A stretch of 48,714 bases of DNA from T3SED10-260 sp035363255 (GCA_035363255.1 DAOSES010000019.1:1-48714); one strand, 5' to 3'; shown: positions 33,909 to 42,687, numbered from the stretch's first letter. Translations and numbers: made by a program. Notes: generated by a model from the letters alone, not told the origin.

Positions 33909-35101
33909 GGAAGAGTTTCGTAAGGCCAGCTGTTTATTCCTCCCAGCAAATTATGCACATTTTTCATACCAAGCCGAATTAAACGCTCTGCTCCCATGAC
34001 GGATTGAGCTCCAGATTTGCAATAAACTACCACAAAGTCGTCAGCTCCAATTCCTTGTTCTTCGAGGGAAGATGGGATGATGTCACCAATATAGAGATGA
34101 ATTGCTCCAGGAAGATGGTTTTTATCAAAATCTTCTTTGCTACGTAGGTCAATAATTTTACAGGGTTTATCTACGAGAGATTCGTGAAGACTTTTAGCAT
34201 CAATATCTTGAAAAAAGACTCCAAAATCTGTGCTCAACTGTTCCTCGGTTAATGAATATTTTTTAGGGTAAAGCACACTGACTTCTTGAAGCTTGGCATC
34301 CCAAAGAACTTCAGCACCTAACTGCTCAGCAACAAAACGAATTGGAACTAAGGTCCTCCCCTGAAGAATGAGAGGTGGAACATCAAGAGTCGTTTTTTCT
34401 ATTTGGCGATCGATTTTAATTTCTGCCTCGTTTTTGTTGATCCATAGCTTGACAGACATTTTCCCAAGAATGAATGAAACATCAGAAACCAAACGGGTCT
34501 CAGGATCAATTTGAAAGTCAATCTTAGCTCCCAACTGCTCTCCTAAAAATCTAAATGGAACCATAGTGCGTCCTTTTACAATTTGAGCAGGAACATCTAA
34601 AAGAAAGTTTTCCTGATTGACTCGAACTTCTTTACTATTAATAACCATTTTTATGTCTTTTGCTTTAAGAGGATAAACAAATACCTGAAGAATCACAGTA
34701 GATGAAGTATCATCTCCAAGAGCAGGTCCTAAAGCCCATCTTGAAATGAGTTCTCTACCTTCTTCGATCAGATCAGGAGCCCACACGCTAATGGTTAACT
34801 GCTTATCTTTTCGTTCAGAGAGTAAGCCTAGCACATCTTTTCGTTGAACTCCCTGACTGTCTAGTCCAAGTTTCATGTGATAAGAAGAGGGGAGCTCTTT
34901 TGAAGCTTCGAGTATATAAAGCATATCTTTATCCTCGAGAGGGTAAAAAGGTAAACGTTGAACAGAGAGTGATCCCTCAGCTACTGGAATAAAAACGTTT
35001 GTTTTTTTAAGTAAGGCATTGTTTTGGTCTGCTTGAACATGCAATAAAGAAACAAAATAAAAAGTGATTAATACTAACACCATGCTTTTAAGTATTTTCA
35101 T
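33905..35101 (-). CDS. secreted stalk-domain protein with C-terminal rhodanese
   Basis: A 398-aa exported protein. It has a signal peptide (1-24, ending VQA) and a poorly conserved region to about 140. Two copper-amine-oxidase-N type repeats follow (about 145-275; GRTMVPFRFLGEQLGA and GRTLVPIRFVAEQLGA). Last is a rhodanese domain (about 300-398) with IDLRSKEDFDKNHLPGAIHL and the active-site loop VYCKSGAQS, catalytic C361. Rhodaneses move sulfane sulfur; one fused to surface stalk domains is uncommon. GGAGG precedes the ATG, and a perfect -10 (TATAAT) is on the minus strand at 35129-35124. It is transcribed away from the TldE-like operon. Confidence 0.9.
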   Translation of the reverse strand: MKILKSMVLVLITFYFVSLLHVQADQNNALLKKTNVFIPVAEGSLSVQRLPFYPLEDKDMLYILEASKELPSSYHMKLGLDSQGVQRKDVLGLLSERKDKQLTISVWAPDLIEEGRELISRWALGPALGDDTSSTVILQVFVYPLKAKDIKMVINSKEVRVNQENFLLDVPAQIVKGRTMVPFRFLGEQLGAKIDFQIDPETRLVSDVSFILGKMSVKLWINKNEAEIKIDRQIEKTTLDVPPLILQGRTLVPIRFVAEQLGAEVLWDAKLQEVSVLYPKKYSLTEEQLSTDFGVFFQDIDAKSLHESLVDKPCKIIDLRSKEDFDKNHLPGAIHLYIGDIIPSSLEEQGIGADDFVVVYCKSGAQSVMGAERLIRLGMKNVHNLLGGINSWPYETLP

Positions 35102-35222
35102 CTAAAGCCTCCAATCTTTTTTTATTATACTACAATTGGAGCAATGTGCTTCCATTAGTTTAATTTTCAGGGATAATAAAGGATACATGAAGCTAAGATT
35201 TTAGAGCTTTTAGGAGGAGTTT

Positions 35223-36461
35223 GTGGTTAAAGAAGTTTTAAGTCTGGAAAAACAAGCCAATGTTTTGTCTATACATAATAGCCAAATAGTATCCAATGAA
35301 GTAAGCAATACTTCACAAACTTCTCTTCGCATCTATTATTCAGGATTAATTGGCGTTGCTGGTGCTTGTGATGTGCATGATGAAATTGAGCTTGAAAAGG
35401 CAGCCATGGGCAACCTGAAATTAGGTATTCCGTATCTTCCAAAAGCCACTCAGGATCAGCAAATCTGTGTAATTTATAATTATGATGTTGCTCATGGGAA
35501 TGATTTTGTTTCTGACATGGAACTGCTCTTAGCTGATCTGCGTAAAGAGTTTTCGGATTTTTCCTTTTCCAATACTATTCAACTCATAGACAAAACCCAT
35601 AAAATTCAAAACAATGCTGGTTTATTTTGTCAATATCAGGATCATTATCTGGATCTTATGCTTGATTTCAGGCATTCTTCCTCAACAGAAGTGAAAAATG
35701 GAAGTGTTTTCTGTTTTGGAAGACGTTTTGTTCATGAGCTTTTTCTTAACTATTGCAAAGAAAAGCTTAATGCATTTTTGCATCCTTGCACGATTCCAGC
35801 TGGAAAAAGCATTCCAGTCATCTTTCCGAGTAACACTCGAGCTTTATTTCAAGATTTGATTTTTGATCTCGACATACGCAACCTCGCAAACAACAACTCA
35901 AAACTATCGGGCATGTTGGGTCAAAAAGTTTTCAATGAAGATTTTACTTTTTACCAATCACACCATTCCGAAAACCTTCTTGTTCCATTCTTTGATGCAG
36001 AAGGAACTGTGCACCTTGATTCCGAATACCGAGTTCCTCTCATCCAAAAAGGAGAAATCGTCCAAGCTTATTCCGACAAACGCAGTGCTCTTGAGTTTGG
36101 AATGCCCCATACGGGAAGTGCTACCGCAAAATATGATGAGTTACCTACAGTTGAACTAACTCACTATGAACTAAAAGCTGGCAATCAAAGCTTGTCTCAA
36201 CTACTACAAGGTGAGAAAGCTATTATGGTAGATGAATGTTCTGAAAGCTTTATCAACAAAAATGGTGACTTCGAAGTTTCTCTGGAAAAATCTTATTTAT
36301 GTGAGGGAGAAAAGCTGATTGGGCTTCTTCCCCCGCTCAAACTAATAACTCCTTTAAGCCAACTTTTTAAGGAAGCTTTTGTAGGAGTGACTAAAGATCC
36401 ACTCGTTCCTCTAAACTCTGAACATGGAGTAATTATCACTATGCAGTTCGAAGGCATTTAA
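35223..36461 (+). CDS. TldE/PmbA-like protein
   Basis: A 412-aa cytosolic protein starting at GTG 35223 with AGGAGG. The C-terminal half matches the TldD/PmbA family. It has FFDAEGT (usually FDDEG), a KLSGMLGQKVFNEDFTFY segment, and TGSATAKYDELPTVELTHYE then KSYLCEGEKLIGLLPPLKLI, the usual end strands. No HExxxH zinc motif is present, so it resembles the non-catalytic TldE/PmbA partner rather than TldD. TldD/TldE act as a heterodimeric protease on small modified peptides (microcins, CcdA). No TldD gene is in view. It leads a three-gene operon with patatin and a secreted propeller protein. Confidence 0.75.
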   Translation: MVKEVLSLEKQANVLSIHNSQIVSNEVSNTSQTSLRIYYSGLIGVAGACDVHDEIELEKAAMGNLKLGIPYLPKATQDQQICVIYNYDVAHGNDFVSDMELLLADLRKEFSDFSFSNTIQLIDKTHKIQNNAGLFCQYQDHYLDLMLDFRHSSSTEVKNGSVFCFGRRFVHELFLNYCKEKLNAFLHPCTIPAGKSIPVIFPSNTRALFQDLIFDLDIRNLANNNSKLSGMLGQKVFNEDFTFYQSHHSENLLVPFFDAEGTVHLDSEYRVPLIQKGEIVQAYSDKRSALEFGMPHTGSATAKYDELPTVELTHYELKAGNQSLSQLLQGEKAIMVDECSESFINKNGDFEVSLEKSYLCEGEKLIGLLPPLKLITPLSQLFKEAFVGVTKDPLVPLNSEHGVIITMQFEGI

Positions 36462-36485
36462 CAAAATTTGAAGGGAACAAACACC

Positions 36486-37700
36486 ATGCAAGGACTAGTG
36501 CTTGAAGGTGGTGGAGCTAGAGGAGCTTATCAAATTGGAGCCTACAAAGCTCTTGTAGAAGAAGGTTTCATTTTTAATGGTGTAAGTGGCACTTCTATAG
36601 GTGCTCTTAATGGGGCATTGATTGTCCAGGGAGATGCTATTAGGGCATATGAATTATGGGAAAACCTTCACCCTTCAGAACTCTTTGGGATTCCTTTGAA
36701 ATCATGGAGCATGCTTATAGATGGAGATTTTCAGTTTAGTGACATCCCAGAGCTCTTCAAAACACTTCAAAGCCTTGTTCGCAGTAAGGGTTTGGATACA
36801 CAGAAAGTAAAAGCTCTACTGAAACAAATTATTATTGAAGACAATTTGCGAAAATCACCCATGGATTTTGGATTCGTTACCTATTCCCTCTCTGATCGCA
36901 AAGCATTGGAATACTACAAAGAAGATATACCTCAGGATGAGATGGTTGACTATCTAATGGCAAGTGCTAATTTACCTATTTTTCAGGTGGAAAAACTTGG
37001 AGGTAAGATACTTATTGATGGAGGAGTCTCAGACAATCTACCCGTACAGCTTTTAATAAAAAAAGGTTATCGAGAGCTGGTAATCATTCGCACTTTTGCG
37101 ATTGGAGTAGTAAGAAAGTTTGATAAAAAAGGTTTAAAGATCTTATTTATTGAGCCTTCGGAAGATCTGGGCAATATTCTTGACTTTAAACCTGAAAAAT
37201 CGAAATATCTATTACAATTAGGCTTTTTTGATGTTAAAAGAAAGCTTCATCAATTGAAAGGACAAAGTTATTACATAGAAAGCAGAAACGATGACAACTA
37301 CTATCTTGATTTATTAAAATCTTTCTGCACGGATGACCTGGATAAGCTTGCTGAACGCATGAATCTTAAGGGCATCCCTTCGTATCGTTTGCTTTTTGAA
37401 CATCTTATGCCTTTGTTATCTGAAGCTCTAAATTTGTCAAAGCATGCAAGTTACGAGGATATTGTATTAGGAGTAGCTGAATGGATGGCAAAGGCTCTAC
37501 ACCTTGCTCGTTTCAAGATTTACTCAGTGGAAGATTTTTTAAGTTCAATCAAAGATCACCCCAAGATTCATAAAACGTTTCAACCCGCAAAAATACTACC
37601 CTCAATACTTATTCAGAACGAGTTAGGAGCAAGAGTATTTAAAGAAAACATCATGCAAGAAATCGCTTGGTTTATCATCCATCAAGGAGCTTCGGAATGA
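36486..37700 (+). CDS. patatin-like phospholipase
   Basis: Lipid acyl hydrolase of the patatin family, 404 aa from ATG 36486 (AAGGGA upstream); a TTG at 36468 is less likely. The oxyanion hole is LEGGGARGAYQIG near residues 6-18, the nucleophile is S37 in GTSIG, and the dyad Asp is D178 in DGG. The C-terminal 170 residues beyond the fold are helical and unassigned. No signal peptide, so it acts in the cytosol or at the inner membrane face. It starts 24 bases after the TldE-like stop and overlaps the next gene by four bases. Confidence 0.93.
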   Translation: MQGLVLEGGGARGAYQIGAYKALVEEGFIFNGVSGTSIGALNGALIVQGDAIRAYELWENLHPSELFGIPLKSWSMLIDGDFQFSDIPELFKTLQSLVRSKGLDTQKVKALLKQIIIEDNLRKSPMDFGFVTYSLSDRKALEYYKEDIPQDEMVDYLMASANLPIFQVEKLGGKILIDGGVSDNLPVQLLIKKGYRELVIIRTFAIGVVRKFDKKGLKILFIEPSEDLGNILDFKPEKSKYLLQLGFFDVKRKLHQLKGQSYYIESRNDDNYYLDLLKSFCTDDLDKLAERMNLKGIPSYRLLFEHLMPLLSEALNLSKHASYEDIVLGVAEWMAKALHLARFKIYSVEDFLSSIKDHPKIHKTFQPAKILPSILIQNELGARVFKENIMQEIAWFIIHQGASE

Positions 37701-39964
37701 ACGATTTTAATACAAAAACTAATATTAAGGTAATGGCGTTCTTAGCGTTTTTTATATCAACTATTTTTGCTCCTCACCCAAGTACTATTGCACAAGAAAA
37801 TAGCTTCAATTACTGGATTTACGCAAGTAAAAATTACATTGAACTTGTTTCTGCAAATCTAAATGGATCTGATTCGATTCCCGTATGGGCTACAGCTGAT
37901 AATGATACGCAAATTCTTGGGATGCGAAGCTCAGAAAATGGAAGAATTCTCCTCCTTACTCTACAAAACCACAAGGAAAAATCTTTATGCACTTACTTCA
38001 GAGAAAGCCAAAAAAGCTATGTAATAGCAACTTTTCCTATAAATACTTCCGTTCCATATGGAGATATCAGCAAAGATGGCTCCTGGGTAGTTTTTACAGG
38101 TACACAGAATAATCAAACTGAAAGTTGGTTGATTTCAAGTGATGGAAGCTTTATCCGCGCCTTAGGATCACAACTAGAGGGGTCATACGCTCGAGCCCCC
38201 AATATTTCCTGGGACAGTCAGGAAATAGCATATGTGTATGGTTCAGAAAGAATCCTCTACCTTGAAAACATAAAATCAGGAAAAACAACTCAACTCACTC
38301 AAGCAGAAATGGGGCAAGCCTGGAATCCCTGGTTTTTACCGGGTGACGAAGAGTTGTTTGTAATGATGACTCCATACAGACAAGTAATGACTTTTTATAA
38401 GTTTCATATAGCATCAAGAAAAATGGAGCTTATCTGGAAAACAGATGAAGCTATCGTTGGAGCCATTCAATCACGACTTGAAAATATGATAGCTTTAATG
38501 AGCATTCCCTCTGATGGTAAAAGCTGGAAGGTTTGGAGCCTTAAACCATCAGATTCTCACCCTAAACTCCTTGCACGGCAAGATCGTACTGCAAACAGCT
38601 TTTCTCTCCAATTATCCTTTGATGGAGCTTGGCTGCTCTACCGTTGCGACAGTAATCCCATACGATTAGCGAGAATGGATCGTTCAACTGAATCTTCTTT
38701 ACATCAACATCTGGGATATCAAAGTGTTTCTTTTGCAACATTTTACACCCAAGATCCATTTCCTCCAGCTCTTCATGGCAAAACAGAAGATTCCACCAGC
38801 AACTTGCTTCAATGGGATCAGGAGTTTAAAGGCTCTCTTCCCTTGGCATCATACCAGCTCTTTCGCAAGGATTTTTCGTCCGATGCTTCCTGGGAAATCC
38901 TGTCGCATTTGCCCTCATACTCCAGCCAATATCTTGACCAAAGTCTGGCTAACTCACAACATTCTTATTCATACAAAATTCGAGCTTTAGATCTTGAAGG
39001 AAACGCTTCTTTTTGGTCAAATGAAGTACTGATCGACCGTACACCCCCTTTATTAGAAATCACTTCCCCTATCCCAAAAAAATGGCTTCTCAATCAGACT
39101 CAGGAAATTGTCGGAAAAGTCAGCGACAGTGAAAGTGGTATCAAGTCTTTGAAATGCAATGACCGTGATCTGATGTTCACCGATGAAGGCATGTTTGTCT
39201 TGTCCATTCCAGATTTTGAAGGAAAAAACACTTTTCATTTTATTGCCACCGATCATGCAGGCAATTACACTGAAATCAGCCATGAGTTATGGATCGATAC
39301 TCAGTCCCCACAAATAAGCACCGAATTTCCTCAGGATGGGCAAGAGACTAAAACTGGTTTTATCGATCTTACAGGCAACGGATTAGACGCTACTTCCGGT
39401 CTCGCAGAGATTCGGATCAATGGTAGTATAGTTTCCTTCAACTCCGATGGTTATTACAGGTATCGCGCTGAGATAAAAAAAGGGATGAATAGCTTTATTA
39501 TCGAGGCTTGGGATCATGCAGGTAATAGGTCACAGCTTGAGCTAAATGTCCTGGGATTACTGCCAGTAAGCATCCAGTGTTGGATTGGCAAACTGGATAT
39601 CATTATCAATGGTCAGAACAGCAAAATTGATGCAGCCCCGTTTATACATGCTTCTTCTAAACGTACTCTGGTTCCTGTTCGCTTCATGGTGGAGCCCATT
39701 GATAGCACTATAGATTTTGATCCAAGCACTCAAATAATCACCATTAAAAGATATCGCACAATAATAATCTGTCAGATAGGTCAAGCCACTGCAATGGTAA
39801 ATGGCATTGAAAAACCAATCGATCCAGATGACCAAACCTTAAGCCCCCTAATCAAAGAAAATCGCACTTATCTCCCCTTACGTTTTGTAGCTGAAAATCT
39901 TGGCTTTCAAGTCCGATGGAATGCCAACAAACAGCAAATAGATCTCTATTTTCCTTCTTTCTAG
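37697..39964 (+). CDS. secreted TolB-like propeller protein with Ig-like and stalk domains
   Basis: Exported 755-aa protein from ATG 37697, which overlaps the patatin stop (ATGA) and has AAGGAG at 37684-37689. The signal peptide spans about residues 1-33. A WD40/TolB-like beta-propeller (about 40-345) is followed by an Fn3-like domain (about 355-450). Two Ig-like domains each with HAGN signatures (about 455-620) come next. Then a C-terminal stalk domain (about 630-750) with RTLVPVRFMVEP and RTYLPLRFVAENLGF. The last 200 residues closely resemble the end of the NHL protein at 7135-10125. No catalytic motif. Probably a surface or envelope binder. Confidence 0.88.
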   Translation: MNDFNTKTNIKVMAFLAFFISTIFAPHPSTIAQENSFNYWIYASKNYIELVSANLNGSDSIPVWATADNDTQILGMRSSENGRILLLTLQNHKEKSLCTYFRESQKSYVIATFPINTSVPYGDISKDGSWVVFTGTQNNQTESWLISSDGSFIRALGSQLEGSYARAPNISWDSQEIAYVYGSERILYLENIKSGKTTQLTQAEMGQAWNPWFLPGDEELFVMMTPYRQVMTFYKFHIASRKMELIWKTDEAIVGAIQSRLENMIALMSIPSDGKSWKVWSLKPSDSHPKLLARQDRTANSFSLQLSFDGAWLLYRCDSNPIRLARMDRSTESSLHQHLGYQSVSFATFYTQDPFPPALHGKTEDSTSNLLQWDQEFKGSLPLASYQLFRKDFSSDASWEILSHLPSYSSQYLDQSLANSQHSYSYKIRALDLEGNASFWSNEVLIDRTPPLLEITSPIPKKWLLNQTQEIVGKVSDSESGIKSLKCNDRDLMFTDEGMFVLSIPDFEGKNTFHFIATDHAGNYTEISHELWIDTQSPQISTEFPQDGQETKTGFIDLTGNGLDATSGLAEIRINGSIVSFNSDGYYRYRAEIKKGMNSFIIEAWDHAGNRSQLELNVLGLLPVSIQCWIGKLDIIINGQNSKIDAAPFIHASSKRTLVPVRFMVEPIDSTIDFDPSTQIITIKRYRTIIICQIGQATAMVNGIEKPIDPDDQTLSPLIKENRTYLPLRFVAENLGFQVRWNANKQQIDLYFPSF

Positions 39965-39984
39965 CTAGATCTAAGCAGATAATA

Positions 39985-40013
39985 TTGGTACTCATCAGCA
40001 TTTGTGGTATAAT
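39985..40013 (+). promoter_or_regulatory. extended -10 promoter directly before the SRAP gene
   Basis: TTGGTA (39985-39990), 17 bases, then TATAAT (40008-40013) with an extended TGG just ahead of it. The expected transcript start (about 40020) is only about three bases before the ATG at 40023, so the mRNA would be essentially leaderless. Confidence 0.75.
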
Positions 40014-40022
40014 GAACGTATC

Positions 40023-40646
40023 ATGTGTGGAAGATTTGCCTTAACCCCAGTGCGAACTTTTAAGGAGCATTACGAGCTCTTGGATACTGGTACTGACATG
40101 CTCCATTATTCTCACAACATTGCCCCTTCCACTCAAATCACCACCATTACTCGAACCGATCACTCACAAGCTATACTCATGAAATGGGGATGGTGGAAGG
40201 GCAAAGTAATTAACGCTCGTCTCGAAACAGTAGAAAAAAAACCTTGGTTTCATTCAGCATACAAAAACAATCGATGCATCATTCCAGTGAGTAGCTTCTA
40301 CGAATGGAAAGAAGAAGCTGGCGTAAAAATCCCCTATCGTTTCATTTTAAATCAGCATGAAGTTTTTTCCCTGGCTGGGATCTATCGTAAAGACCCCGAA
40401 AACCAAAGTATGGAATGCCTTATCCTGACTATGAAAGCCAACGCTTCCTTGCTTCCCTATCACCATCGAATGCCAGTCATATTGCCCGATTCGTGGGAAT
40501 CTTATTGGCTAAGCAAGCACCTTGATATTCCCTTAAGTCAACTCATGGTGGCCAACGAATCATTACTCCTTACTCACGAGAAACTGAAGCCCACCATCAA
40601 CTCACCCCATTTCCATGAAACACCAGAGGTTTTAAATGAAGCTTAA
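40023..40646 (+). CDS. SRAP family protein (YedK/HMCES-like abasic-site processor)
   Basis: Covalently traps abasic sites in single-stranded DNA through Cys2, shielding them from breakage. The start is set at ATG 40023 because Cys must be residue 2 (MCGRFALT). The catalytic Asn is in INARLET, the Glu in FYEWKEE and the His in HHRMPVIL. 207 aa, family length. No Shine-Dalgarno is seen; the promoter position implies a leaderless transcript. An in-frame TTG at 40002 lies inside the promoter and would bury Cys2. Its end overlaps the next gene by 11 bases. Confidence 0.95.
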   Translation: MCGRFALTPVRTFKEHYELLDTGTDMLHYSHNIAPSTQITTITRTDHSQAILMKWGWWKGKVINARLETVEKKPWFHSAYKNNRCIIPVSSFYEWKEEAGVKIPYRFILNQHEVFSLAGIYRKDPENQSMECLILTMKANASLLPYHHRMPVILPDSWESYWLSKHLDIPLSQLMVANESLLLTHEKLKPTINSPHFHETPEVLNEA

Positions 40647-41190
40647 GTTCTTATCTCTGATAGTATTAATGCTGATTTTATCTTGCGTTTTATTTTCATG
40701 TAAAAAAGATTCGCAACAACAAATGGAAACACTTCAGCAAAACCTTCAAAGCACAACTCCCTCCTCCCAGGGGCCTTCGAAGTCTCAGACATCGCCTCCT
40801 AGCTCTACCTTACCTACTGAAGTAGAAAAAATCACTGAGGATGAAATTCAAAACATCATTAAAAACAAAGTGGATGGCTTTCAGGTAAAAGGCTTGAGCA
40901 AGATGGATTTAAGTCCCATGGTTATGGCAACAACAGAGTTTATTGAAATCACTTCCATCAACTTTTTCAACAATGACACTATCTGTGAAGTAGGTTTCTC
41001 CTATTACCTGATTCCAGAGGAGCTAAAAAACCAAGACAGCATCGAATCAGATGGTATGATTTTTGATGTAAGCAAACAGTATCAACAGGGTCTTGGCATC
41101 TTTCAACATGAAGCCAATGGATGGAAACTCATCTCCCTGGTCAATGAATTCCGTCAACTCGATTTTTTACCAGCCACAGAACGCAGATAA
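40636..41190 (+). CDS. putative lipoprotein, unknown function
   Basis: A 184-aa protein with a lipoprotein signal peptide: basic start, hydrophobic core, and lipobox LFSC with the lipidated Cys at about residue 22. A Gln/Ser/Pro-rich linker (about 27-60) leads to a small globular domain with EDEIQNIIKNKVDGFQVKG, and later beta strands that look like an NTF2-like or DUF-type fold; I do not recognise the family. It overlaps the SRAP gene at its start and the convergent pseudouridine synthase by 37 bases at its end. Confidence 0.8.
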   Translation: MKLKFLSLIVLMLILSCVLFSCKKDSQQQMETLQQNLQSTTPSSQGPSKSQTSPPSSTLPTEVEKITEDEIQNIIKNKVDGFQVKGLSKMDLSPMVMATTEFIEITSINFFNNDTICEVGFSYYLIPEELKNQDSIESDGMIFDVSKQYQQGLGIFQHEANGWKLISLVNEFRQLDFLPATERR

Positions 41191-41915
41191 GCCAACTCCC
41201 TGTCATCCAGATGACGATACTGACCCGCAGCCATACCCCCTAAGGATATTTCCCCAATCGCAATACGCTTCAACTGAATCACCTTGAGATTAACCTTTTC
41301 AGACATGCGTCTGATCTGACGGTATAAACCCTCCATCAAAACTATTTCAAAAACTACACTATGAGAAAACTCTTTAACCATCTTTACGCTGTAAGGTTTT
41401 ACCTTCTTACCATCCAAGAAGGTTTCATCCATAAATTTGTCAATTTGTTGTTGAGTAGGCTTACCTTCCCACTCCACACGATAGACTTTTTTTAGGTGAT
41501 ATCTGGGATGCATGATTTTATTGGCTAATTCACCGTCATTGGTAAGCAACAATAAACCCTCAGATTCAAAATCCAATCGCCCCACAGGATAAACTCTTAA
41601 GGGGAGATCCTTGATCAAATCAGCAACTGATGGTCGATTTTGAGGATCATACAAGGTAGTAACCATCCAACGGGGTTTGTACATAGCCAAATATAACAGA
41701 ACATCAGGGAGATGAACTTGATTTCCATTTACCTTAACTACAACAGTCTTGGGATCGACTTTTGTGCCCATTTCACGGATCGTTACACCGTTTACTTGCA
41801 CTTTGCCATCCCTGATCATTTCTTCTGCATGTCTACGTGAGGTTACGCCACACTGAGACAAATATTTCTGCAATCTCATTAACTGAGAATCATCAGAGGT
41901 AGTTCGTTTTTTCAT
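41154..41915 (-). CDS. RsuA/RluB-family pseudouridine synthase
   Basis: Makes pseudouridine in ribosomal RNA. An N-terminal S4 RNA-binding domain (RLQKYLSQCGVTSRRHAEEM, near residues 13-32) precedes the catalytic domain, with the Asp in VGRLDFESEGLLLLTND. LYRQIRRMSEKV is the family end motif. I start at ATG 41915 (253 aa, AAAGGA upstream) since the longer frame to 41987 adds a non-conserved leader. A perfect -10 lies on the minus strand at 41945-41940. RluB (23S) and RsuA (16S) cannot be separated with certainty; the pattern is closer to RluB. Confidence 0.94.
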   Translation of the reverse strand: MKKRTTSDDSQLMRLQKYLSQCGVTSRRHAEEMIRDGKVQVNGVTIREMGTKVDPKTVVVKVNGNQVHLPDVLLYLAMYKPRWMVTTLYDPQNRPSVADLIKDLPLRVYPVGRLDFESEGLLLLTNDGELANKIMHPRYHLKKVYRVEWEGKPTQQQIDKFMDETFLDGKKVKPYSVKMVKEFSHSVVFEIVLMEGLYRQIRRMSEKVNLKVIQLKRIAIGEISLGGMAAGQYRHLDDRELAYLRSVAGKKSS

Positions 41916-42007
41916 TTTAACATCCTTTCCAATAACCCCATTATAGCTTAAATAGGAAATGGGATATACTCTTAAAACAAGAAACACTACATTGTAAGGA
42001 GTAATAT

Positions 42008-42376
42008 ATGGAAAAGCAATGGAACACGCTAAGCGAAGAAGAACGTAATATTATTGAAAACAAAGGCACTGAAGCCCCTTTTAGCGGAGAACTAAACGAT
42101 TGCTTTTCAGAAGGACAATACCTCTGTAAAAGATGCAACACCCCTTTATACCAATCAAACAGCAAATTCCATTCAGGTTGTGGCTGGCCAAGCTTTGATG
42201 AAGAAATCCCTGGGGCTGTGGATCGTATTCCAGATAAGGATGGAAGACGCACAGAAATCGTTTGCCACAACTGTGGAGCTCATCTTGGGCACGTTTTCGA
42301 AGGAGAACAGATGACCCCCAAAAACACTCGTCACTGCGTAAACTCCCTTTCAATCAAGTTCATACCTTTGAAATAA
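42008..42376 (+). CDS. msrB: peptide methionine-R-sulfoxide reductase
   Basis: Repairs R-methionine sulfoxide in proteins. The 122-aa protein has two zinc CxxC pairs (CKRC and CHNC), the FHSGCGWPSFDEEI signature, HLGHVFEG, and the catalytic Cys in RHCVNS (C110). No MsrA is adjacent. AAGGAG lies seven bases before the ATG. In an anaerobe this is an oxidative-stress repair function. Confidence 0.96.
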   Translation: MEKQWNTLSEEERNIIENKGTEAPFSGELNDCFSEGQYLCKRCNTPLYQSNSKFHSGCGWPSFDEEIPGAVDRIPDKDGRRTEIVCHNCGAHLGHVFEGEQMTPKNTRHCVNSLSIKFIPLK

Positions 42377-42417
42377 ATATTGCACGGGTACCTTGCATTT
42401 GCGATATTATTCATCTA

Positions 42418-42469
42418 TTGACAGCTTGGTTTTGTAGTGCTAAGCTACTGTTATAGGGTAACCCGTTAC
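42418..42469 (+). promoter_or_regulatory. promoter and palindrome before the RHS gene
   Basis: A perfect TTGACA (42418-42423), 17 bases, then TAAGCT (42441-42446) with an extended TGC just ahead. GTAACCCGTTAC (42458-42469), two 5-base arms around CC, lies at or just after the expected start point and could be an operator. Confidence 0.5.
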
Positions 42470-42573
42470 ATATAGGTAAGTGAATCTTGTCGATCAGCAG
42501 ATCAAAAGGCTTTACTGTATCTGATTCTTTGTTTTTCCATTATTTTTAAATGTTTAGAACAAAAGGAGAAGAA

Positions 42574-42687
42574 ATGAAAGCTGGTAAATTGTTTGTAAGT
42601 TGTATCTGTGTGTGTTCCCTCCTCATGGGAAGTCTGCCTCTGACTTATGCAGTTAATACCCCCCCCCAAGCCAAAAAGCAGGGATAA
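42574..42687 (+). CDS. signal-peptide ORF cut off by frameshift from the RHS gene
   Basis: AAAGGAGAAG precedes ATG 42574. The 37-codon frame encodes a clear signal peptide: Lys-containing start, hydrophobic core FVSCICVCSLLMGSL, cleavage after TYA at about residue 27. It stops with TAA at 42685-42687 soon after a run of nine C. The following frame (starting with ATG 42687, sharing the A of TAA) is the RHS body. One extra C in the run would join the two with no stop between. It may be the true N-terminus of the RHS protein, off-phase here or broken by a homopolymer sequencing error. Confidence 0.75.
   Translation: MKAGKLFVSCICVCSLLMGSLPLTYAVNTPPQAKKQG
42659..42667 (+). repeat. homopolymer run of nine C
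   Basis: Nine consecutive C at the boundary between the signal peptide and the mature RHS protein. With nine C the reading frame stops within seven codons; with ten (or after a -1 slip) it continues for more than 2000 codons. Confidence 0.97.

Noticed and set aside
41154..41190. 37-base overlap of the lipoprotein and pseudouridine synthase 3' ends as a sign of a broken gene
   Set aside because: Both proteins have intact family or signal features up to the overlap; convergent 3' overlaps of this size are common in compact genomes.
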